Both the position numbers and the translations under genes were made by a program. A DNA stretch of 64,000 nt from Serratia inhibens (GTDB lineage Bacteria; Pseudomonadota; Gammaproteobacteria; Enterobacterales; Enterobacteriaceae): contig NZ_QYYG01000004.1 of NCBI RefSeq assembly GCF_003591175.1, positions 62,001 through 126,000 of the forward strand, given 5' to 3'. A model generated the notes under the pieces. The model saw only the letters and a program-made list of their open reading frames with translations, had not been told where the DNA came from and did no database searches. The stretch's first letter is position 1. Every line of letters begins with the position of its first letter. Below, in pieces: positions 57,930 to 64,000 of the stretch.

Positions 57930-59936
57930 TTAAGCCGAGGGTTGGCAGAACTGAGATTCAAACTCCGCGCGCGGCAACGGGCGGGCAAACAGGAACCCCT
58001 GACCGCTGTGAATGCCGTGCTGCAACAGCCAATCGCGCTGCCCGGCATTTTCGACCCCTTCAGCCATTACCGGCAGATGCAGCACCTCAGAAATGGAACT
58101 GACGATGCGCACCATCGCGTCATCCGCCGGTAACCCCTGAATAAAGCTCTTGTCGATTTTAATCAAATCGATCGGCAGGCATTTCAGGCGGTTAAGGTAA
58201 TTAAGGCTGGAATATCCCATGCCAAAATCGTCCAACGCAATCGACAACCCCAGATCGTGCAATTCCCGCAACAGCGCCAGCGCACGATCGAGATCGTCGA
58301 TGCGCACCGTTTCGGTAATTTCCAGCAGCAGCTTGCGTGGGTCGATATGATGCTGCGCCAGCACGCTCTTCAGGTGCGGAATAAAGTTTTCATGCTGCAT
58401 CTGGATGGCGGAAATGTTGACCGCCAGCGGCAACGTAATGCCTCTGGTTTGCCAGTCCGCCAGAATGCGGCAGGACTCTTCCAGCACCCAGTTGCCGAGC
58501 GGCACGATCACGCCAAGCTCCTCGGCCAACGGAATGACGTCTGCCGGCAGAGTAAAGCTGCCGTCGTACTGCTGCCAACGCAGCAGCGCCTCGGCGCCGA
58601 TCACCGCATTGGACTGCATGTCCATCTGCGGCTGTAAAAACAGGGTGAAACGGCGTTGATCGATGGCGTGCAGAATTTCACTTTCCTGCGTCAGCCGTTT
58701 TTGGGTGCGCTCCGTCAGGCTCGGCTCAAAGAACAGGATCTGGTTTTTGCCTTCACGATGCGCCGACATCATCGCCGAAGTGGCGCTGCGCAGCAGCTGT
58801 TCCGCACTCTCACCCACATTGAGATAGTGGGCGATACCGATGCTGGCGCTTGGCCGCAACGGCATTTCCTGCAGGCTCAGCGGCGCATTGATTTGCGCCA
58901 TAATGCGGCGCGCCAACTGCATGGCGTGGAACGGCCGCTCAACGCCTTTGGCCAAAATAGCGAACTCGGTGTTGCTCAGTTGCGCCAGTACGCCGTTTTC
59001 ATCAATACACTCACGCAGCTTCTTTGCCAACGTCAGCAACAGCGCTTCGCGCATCGCCGGGTTGAGCACGCCGGATGCCTCATGCAGCGTCTCAATGCCA
59101 ATGACCAGCAGGTTAAAGCGATCGGGCCGCAGGCTGGAGGCGATATGCTGTTCCAGCAGAGCGGTAAACAACGCCTGGTTAGGCAGCTCGGTTACCGGAT
59201 GGCGCGTGCTCAGACGGCTCATCTCGGCATAGGCTTTAGCCAGCCGCTGCTGATTGCGATTGTAGTTGCGCACCAGCAACCCCAGCTCATCGTCCTGGTG
59301 CAGGGCCGGCAGCATCAGTTGGTGATAAGGCGCTTCATCTTGCGAAATATTTTCCAGCTCTTTCGCCATTGCGCGCAGCGGATGCACCATCAACCGGTTC
59401 ATACACCAGCTGATAGCGACCGACAGAATCAACGCCAGCAGCAAATAGGTCGACAGCATGGTCGACAACATGCTGAGAATGAATTGGTACATGCGGAACG
59501 AATCGGCCTGCAGCACCAGATAAGCCAGAGGCTGCGGGTTGGCCGGCACGCGCTCCAGCGAATAGAGCGGAACGGAAATTTGGATCGGCAGCTCGAAGAG
59601 ACGGGCGATTAACGTAGGTACCGGACGTTCCGGCGGGAAGTTGGCGTGCAGTGCCTGAAACTCATTCGGCAGCACGATATCCGCACGGGTCAGAATGCCC
59701 ACCGGCAACAGGGTATTCAGCACCCGTTTGGTTTCCGGCACATCCATGCGCAGCACGGCCTCCGCCAGCGGTTGCCGCACGGAATGAGCAATGTTTTCCA
59801 GTTGCTGGGCATAGTCATCCCTGCGCTGCTGCACAAAATGGAATAACTGGATCACGATAAATATGCAGATCGTCACCAGCGCCACACCGGACACCGTTGC
59901 CATCTGTTTAATCGTTAATGAACGCCTGACCCGCAA
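57930..59936 (-). CDS. hmsP: Biofilm c-di-GMP phosphodiesterase HmsP (YhjK/PdeK type)
   Basis: Inner-membrane protein of 668 residues that probably breaks down c-di-GMP and so lowers cellulose or biofilm output. Two helices (about residues 15-36 and 158-180) flank a periplasmic sensor, followed by a HAMP-like linker. The GGDEF domain is degenerate: the signature is SNTEF (LAQLSNTEFAILAK), so no cyclase activity is expected. The EAL domain is intact: EALLRW, NISAIQM, LEITETVRID, DDFGMGYSSLNYL, IKIDKSF and AEGVENAGQRDWL. Lies between bcsC and dctA, as yhjK does in E. coli. Confidence 0.92.
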   Translation of the reverse strand: MRVRRSLTIKQMATVSGVALVTICIFIVIQLFHFVQQRRDDYAQQLENIAHSVRQPLAEAVLRMDVPETKRVLNTLLPVGILTRADIVLPNEFQALHANFPPERPVPTLIARLFELPIQISVPLYSLERVPANPQPLAYLVLQADSFRMYQFILSMLSTMLSTYLLLALILSVAISWCMNRLMVHPLRAMAKELENISQDEAPYHQLMLPALHQDDELGLLVRNYNRNQQRLAKAYAEMSRLSTRHPVTELPNQALFTALLEQHIASSLRPDRFNLLVIGIETLHEASGVLNPAMREALLLTLAKKLRECIDENGVLAQLSNTEFAILAKGVERPFHAMQLARRIMAQINAPLSLQEMPLRPSASIGIAHYLNVGESAEQLLRSATSAMMSAHREGKNQILFFEPSLTERTQKRLTQESEILHAIDQRRFTLFLQPQMDMQSNAVIGAEALLRWQQYDGSFTLPADVIPLAEELGVIVPLGNWVLEESCRILADWQTRGITLPLAVNISAIQMQHENFIPHLKSVLAQHHIDPRKLLLEITETVRIDDLDRALALLRELHDLGLSIALDDFGMGYSSLNYLNRLKCLPIDLIKIDKSFIQGLPADDAMVRIVSSISEVLHLPVMAEGVENAGQRDWLLQHGIHSGQGFLFARPLPRAEFESQFCQPSA

Positions 59937-60213
59937 ACCTGCTCTCCGCTAATTCGGGCTGAAATAAAAAAGAGGTTAAGAAGTATCCTACCCCCCTTCG
60001 GACCGGTCCGAGTATACTCGATTGTCTGCTGTTTTTATCTTGCCATACTCATGGCAGAACCAAGAAAACTGCGGGTTTCAGTCTTTTCTTAAACGAAAGC
60101 CCCTGTCTCGCCCTGCTACCTGAGTGCCGGTGGCGGAAAATGGCAAGGCGCAGCCTTAACACAGGGTAGCAAAACTACCCTGTGTCCGACACTCCGAATC
60201 TGACTGAGCCAGG
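59937..60213 (-). other. Spacer between bcsC and hmsP
   Basis: These 277 bases hold a bcsC 3' hairpin (60159-60185, ACACAGGGTAG / CTACCCTGTGT, perfect 11-bp stem) and the probable hmsP promoter region. A TATACT hexamer lies near 60012-60017 in minus orientation, without a clear -35. No ORF is seen. Confidence 0.5.
60159..60185 (-). terminator. Hairpin downstream of bcsC
   Basis: A perfect 11-bp stem ACACAGGGTAG / CTACCCTGTGT with a 5-base loop, 29 bases after the bcsC stop. The following minus-strand sequence (TAAGGC) lacks a T tract, so termination would be weak. It may protect the bcs mRNA 3' end. Confidence 0.55.
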
Positions 60214-63200
60214 TTATTTGAAGTCTGCGTAAGGCGTGAGCGGTTGCGGCGGTAAATCGAGATCGCCCTGCCAGCCCGCCAACGAATAGCGTAGATAAAT
60301 CAATGCGTGGCTCGGCGTATAATCCTTCGCCTGCTGAATATCGATACCGGCGCCCAGCGTCCAGTGCGAACTGAGACGGCGCTCAACGATCGCCCGCAAA
60401 GTATAACCGACGCCGGAAGAGGAGCTGCCGTCTTCCATAGCGAACTTGTCCGGCAACGAATCCGGTATCAGCCCCTGCAGCGGATAACGCCGCTGGCTGT
60501 TGGTTTTCGAATGGGACAATGACACCGAACCACCCAGTTCCCAGGACCAGTTCTCGGTGCGTTGGCGATAATTTACCGGCACCGCCAGCGACATATATTG
60601 CTGCGGGCTGTAATAGCCACCCTGGCCGAGCGAGTAGCCGCTCAAATCCTTTTGATAGTGCCACAGCATGGTGTTCAGCCCGACGGTGACGCGGCGGTTA
60701 TCTTCATTAATCAGCTTGTAGTAATAACCGGCCATAAAGCGCTCACGCTGGTTATCCTCGACGTTCTTGCCGGTCAACTGGTGCGCGCTGAGGTCAGCCC
60801 AGACGCCGTGCGCTTCGCCGCGATCGTAGCTGGCGCTAAGGCTTACCCCGGTGGCACGCACGCCCCCCCAGGTGGTGCCGGTATTCGGATCTTTGGTCCC
60901 GCCAAACGCCAGCAGCGAACTGGAGATCGGCCGCCGCGAGGCCGCCAGCGTCCAGCCAATGTGGTTCCAGTCATTGCTGTAGGCCAGCCCACCTACCCAG
61001 TCGACTACCTCAAAGCCCATCGGCGTGGTACCTATGTCCCCCGCCCAGCGATCGTTTTTCCAACCGGCCGCCACGCTGGTGCCGGTGGCTTTCTGATGTT
61101 CATCGCCGCTGCAGCCCTGGGTATTGCAGGTGCCGAAGGTTTCGTAATACCTGCCGCTGCTGTCGGGGGAGAAACTGCCGGCATCCAGTTGCACGGTGTC
61201 GGTCCGCAAGAAGGCCCGCCCATCGTACAGCGGCATGTCCACCTGCAACATGGTGTCGTGCGCTTTGTAATCGGAGATGCCGCCGGTACCGCTGGAACGC
61301 CAGTAATCGTGATCGAGCGTAACATTGACATCTTGCTGGCGGTACAGATCCGCCGCGTCCGATCGAATACCGCGCTTGAGCCAGTCGTCACCCGGGTTAT
61401 TGCGCGTCAGATAGGTATAGCTATCGTTATCCTGCGGCACGCTTGGCGTGATGCCACTGGCGACCATCGCTTGTTTATAGTCCTGCTGTGCCAATTCCGG
61501 CTGCCGCTGTTCCCGTTCAACCCGGGCCGCATCGCGGTAAATCAAGGCTTTCGCCTGCCCCGCCGGTTCCTGTTGCGCGGCCGTTTTCAGCCGGGTAAAG
61601 ATATCGCTCGCTTTCTGCGGCTCCCCAACGGCATACCAGGCATTGGCCACCCGCCGCTCGCTGCTGCTGGAAGGTTCCGGCTCCTGCGGTTCGGTTTGCA
61701 GGCGCTGGCGCGCCTCGCTGAGTTTGCCCTGCGCCACATAGGCCTCAATCTCCCCCAACCGCGCATCCGGGTTGTTCGGCTCACGGGCCCGCACCCGCTG
61801 ATAATCGGCCAGCGCGGCGTCATATTCACCGCGGGCCAGCGCCCAATCGGCCAACTGAAGATCGATGCGGGTATCCGCCGGCTGCCGGCGCAAATAGGCC
61901 ACCGCGCCAGGTTCGTCGCCTGCGGCGCGCAGCCGTTCGGCCTGTTCCAGCGTCGCCTGCATTTTCAGCCGTTGCGCCAGCTCGCGCATGTTGTCGTTCC
62001 ACTGCGCGGCGGGCAAGGTATTCAGCTGCGCCAGCGCCTGCCGGTCGCGATCGCTGCCGGAGAGGTATAACGCATAAGCGTAGGCCTGCTGCGGATTGTC
62101 ACGCTGCTTCTGCGCCAACCGGCCGAACAAGGCGTCCGCCTGCTGCGGTTGCCCAGCCTGACGCAGCGTCTGCGCATAGCGATAGGTCAACCAGACGTCA
62201 TCAGGGTCCATCAACTGGGCGCGGCGGTATTTTTCCGCCGCCTGATGCCATTGCTGCTGCCCGGCCAAATCGTCAGCCTGCTGTTTCAGCATGTCGAGCT
62301 GCAGGCCGTCGAGCGTACTGCGCAGCTTGTTTTGCTGGCTGCGCGGCAGGCTATTGAGATAGACCAGCGCCTTTTCCGGCGACTGACGTTGATAGATATT
62401 CACCAGGCCGCGCACCGCACTGCCGTTACCCGGCTCCAGCCTCAGCGCCTGCTGATAATAACGTTCCGCAGCGGCGTCATCTTTACGCGCTACCGCAACG
62501 TCACCCAGGCCGAGTGCCGCACTGCTGTCACGGCCGTCAATCTGACCGGCCTGCTGGTATTTCTGCTGCGCCAATACCAGATTGCCGGCTTTCAACGCCT
62601 TGTCGCCTTCGTCAATTGCCAGCCAGTAAGAGTTGCTTTTAATCAGGCTCTGCCATTTACTGCTGTTGTTGCCACCCTTATCGGCCTGCAACGCCTGACG
62701 AAACAAGCTCAATGCCTGTGGGCGATTACCGGCGCGTGAATAGGCCTGGCCAAGCGCTCCCAACACTTCAGCATCATTGGGTGAGGCCACCAGCGCTTTT
62801 CTTAATTCAGGGATCGCCGCGCGGCTGCCGCCCTTGTCCACTTGCGCCAATCCGCGTACCCGCGCCAGATAGGTGGGATCCGACAGCAGCGCTTGCTGCC
62901 GGGCCAGTTCCTGTCGGGCGTTGACCGCCTGATCGCCGGTTTCAAATACGCCGAGGAATCGATTGAGGGCCGCCACGCTTTGCGGGCCGACCGGCATGGC
63001 TTTGACCTTTTCCAGCCACAGATCGGCAGCCTCGCCGCGCCCGGCGGGATCGGCGGCCACTTTTTGCAGTAAATCATAGGCCTGCGCGTCACGATCCTGG
63101 CTGAACAGCATCCGCACCAGCGACATGCGCAACTGTACGTTACCGGAATAGTGTTTATCCAACGACTGCAGCTGTTTCAGCGCAGCGGCTTGCTGACCCG

Positions 63201-63687
63201 GCAGACGGGCAACCAGACGCCAGTATTCCACCGCCAGTTCCAGCGTCGGCGGATCGCCATGGAACAGGTCGTCATATTGCGCTTTCGCCTCCGGCAAACG
63301 GCCGGCGGTCGCCATCAACCGCGCCTGTTGCAGTTTCTGGCGGGTTTCCGGCTGGGTCAGCAGCATGTTCATTTGCGCCTGACGATAAGCGCTGGACTGC
63401 GGCGCGACCTGCTTAAGCTTATCCAGTTGCTGCTGCGCCAGCGCCTGATTGCCCTGCCGCAACGCCAGGCGCATGCGCGCTGAAATCACGTCCGGGTTAT
63501 TCGGATCCATCAGTTCAAGCCGATAAAGCGACTGGCGCACCAGTTCATCCTTGTTACTGGCTTCCCCGACGCGCACCTGCTCCAACAACCACTGCTCCGG
63601 CGAGACGGCTTCTGCCGCCTGCGCCTGCGGCAGCATCGCCAGACTTAAAGGCACCAGGCCCAACCAGTTTATTCTGAAGTTACGCAT
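60214..63687 (-). CDS. bcsC: Cellulose biosynthesis outer-membrane protein BcsC
   Basis: Exports bacterial cellulose across the periplasm and outer membrane. It has 1157 residues (E. coli about 1157). Residues 1-24 are a signal peptide (MRNFRINWLGLVPLSLAMLP then QAQA). Residues about 30-770 are a series of TPR repeats (e.g. AEVLGALGQAYSRAGNRPQALSLFRQALQ). The last ~330 residues form the BcsC beta-barrel (DVNVTLDHDYWRSSGTGGISDYKAH, GYTLRAIVERRLSSHWTLGAG). It overlaps bcsZ by 19 bases. The ending LPPQPLTPYADFK is typical of the family. Confidence 0.95.
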   Translation of the reverse strand: MRNFRINWLGLVPLSLAMLPQAQAAEAVSPEQWLLEQVRVGEASNKDELVRQSLYRLELMDPNNPDVISARMRLALRQGNQALAQQQLDKLKQVAPQSSAYRQAQMNMLLTQPETRQKLQQARLMATAGRLPEAKAQYDDLFHGDPPTLELAVEYWRLVARLPGQQAAALKQLQSLDKHYSGNVQLRMSLVRMLFSQDRDAQAYDLLQKVAADPAGRGEAADLWLEKVKAMPVGPQSVAALNRFLGVFETGDQAVNARQELARQQALLSDPTYLARVRGLAQVDKGGSRAAIPELRKALVASPNDAEVLGALGQAYSRAGNRPQALSLFRQALQADKGGNNSSKWQSLIKSNSYWLAIDEGDKALKAGNLVLAQQKYQQAGQIDGRDSSAALGLGDVAVARKDDAAAERYYQQALRLEPGNGSAVRGLVNIYQRQSPEKALVYLNSLPRSQQNKLRSTLDGLQLDMLKQQADDLAGQQQWHQAAEKYRRAQLMDPDDVWLTYRYAQTLRQAGQPQQADALFGRLAQKQRDNPQQAYAYALYLSGSDRDRQALAQLNTLPAAQWNDNMRELAQRLKMQATLEQAERLRAAGDEPGAVAYLRRQPADTRIDLQLADWALARGEYDAALADYQRVRAREPNNPDARLGEIEAYVAQGKLSEARQRLQTEPQEPEPSSSSERRVANAWYAVGEPQKASDIFTRLKTAAQQEPAGQAKALIYRDAARVEREQRQPELAQQDYKQAMVASGITPSVPQDNDSYTYLTRNNPGDDWLKRGIRSDAADLYRQQDVNVTLDHDYWRSSGTGGISDYKAHDTMLQVDMPLYDGRAFLRTDTVQLDAGSFSPDSSGRYYETFGTCNTQGCSGDEHQKATGTSVAAGWKNDRWAGDIGTTPMGFEVVDWVGGLAYSNDWNHIGWTLAASRRPISSSLLAFGGTKDPNTGTTWGGVRATGVSLSASYDRGEAHGVWADLSAHQLTGKNVEDNQRERFMAGYYYKLINEDNRRVTVGLNTMLWHYQKDLSGYSLGQGGYYSPQQYMSLAVPVNYRQRTENWSWELGGSVSLSHSKTNSQRRYPLQGLIPDSLPDKFAMEDGSSSSGVGYTLRAIVERRLSSHWTLGAGIDIQQAKDYTPSHALIYLRYSLAGWQGDLDLPPQPLTPYADFK

Positions 63688-64000
63688 TGGCCGCCCCAGG
63701 CGGGTTGAAGTTCACCCTGCCGATTAAAACGATAACGTTGTTGATCCCATCCCTGGCCGAACAGCGTCAGCGAGGCGCTGAAATAGGCATCGTCGCCCGG
63801 CGGGTGTTGATTGATGCGTTGGCGCTGGGTGTCCAGCGCAGCCGTTTGATTGGCCAGTATCGGCAGCATGGCTGCGGAGAAGCCCACCGGGCCGTCACCG
63901 CTGGTTTTACCGCTGGCGGTGTCGGTTTTTTCCGGCGGAACGCCCTGCTGAGCGGTCGATTGCGCCATCGGCAGCAGCTGTTTGACCAATGCGGCTTTAT
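63669..64000 (-). CDS. bcsZ: Cellulose-operon endo-1,4-beta-glucanase BcsZ, C-terminal part
   Basis: Periplasmic GH8 cellulase that trims nascent cellulose. Only about 110 C-terminal residues are in the window; the gene continues past position 64000. The visible part contains TASGKTSGDGPVGFSAAMLPILAN, then PGDDAYFSASLTLFGQGWDQQRYRFNRQGELQPAWG, the conserved end of BcsZ. The catalytic residues are outside. It overlaps bcsC by 19 bases, which indicates coupled translation. Confidence 0.92.
   Translation of the reverse strand, partial: KAALVKQLLPMAQSTAQQGVPPEKTDTASGKTSGDGPVGFSAAMLPILANQTAALDTQRQRINQHPPGDDAYFSASLTLFGQGWDQQRYRFNRQGELQPAWGGQCVTSE

Noticed and set aside
60562-62070. A 502-codon ORF antisense to bcsC
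   Set aside because: It is wholly inside the well-supported bcsC, has no family resemblance, and such long antisense ORFs are usual in GC-rich coding DNA.

Overview
The window is a stretch of gamma-proteobacterial chromosome. Gene content, order and near-identical tRNAs place it in the Enterobacterales. High GC coding regions, ERIC elements, abrB and a WbuC-like cupin beside corA, and a bcs/hmsP block next to dctA suggest Serratia or a close relative. The genus is an inference; no search was possible. No prophage, insertion sequence, integron or CRISPR array is visible. Almost every gene has an Escherichia coli counterpart.

Layout. (1) 1-6540 is glycerol-3-phosphate use: glpACB (anaerobic dehydrogenase, minus strand) diverges from glpTQ (transporter and periplasmic phosphodiesterase) across a GlpR/CRP control region. 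(2) 6544-23545 is the region from yigL to cyaY: yigL, pldB, rhtB, rhtC, recQ, pldA, yigI, rarD, abrB, corA with a short leader ORF (corL), a WbuC-like cupin, uvrD with a LexA box, and the lptM-dapF-yigA-xerC-yigB cluster beside cyaY. (3) 23581-30522 holds cyaA (UUG start) diverging from hemCDXY. (4) 30551-32040 is RNA-rich: an ERIC element with a duplicated arm, the small RNA GlmZ with a sigma-54 type promoter, and a four-tRNA operon (Arg-His-Leu-Pro) followed by a copy of the tRNA-Pro 3' end. (5) 32126-46821 holds yifK and the complete enterobacterial common antigen operon wecA-wzzE-wecBC-rffGH-wecDE-wzxE-wecF-wzyE-wecG. (6) 47133-54542 holds rho, trxA, rhlB, gppA, rep and ppiC. (7) 54567-64000 holds yhjJ, dctA, the c-di-GMP phosphodiesterase hmsP, and the 3' part of the cellulose operon (bcsC and the end of bcsZ).

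How the genes work together. WecA starts a lipid-linked sugar. WecB and WecC make UDP-ManNAcA, which WecG transfers. RffH, RffG, WecE and WecD make TDP-Fuc4NAc, which WecF transfers. WzxE flips the repeat unit, and WzyE and WzzE polymerise it. CyaA makes the cAMP that activates CRP, and predicted CRP sites lie at glpA/glpT and upstream of cyaA itself. HmsP probably lowers the c-di-GMP that activates the adjacent cellulose system. GlmZ probably controls glmS elsewhere in the genome and so the supply of UDP-GlcNAc, a precursor used by WecA and WecB.

The least ordinary signals are non-coding: the tRNA-Pro 3'-end repeat with a structured spacer, the glmZ promoter region, the corA leader ORF, an ERIC plus terminator-like hairpin splitting glpT from glpQ, a composite ERIC next to glmZ, and a large imperfect palindrome that includes the corA stop codon. 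I found no convincing wholly new protein system.
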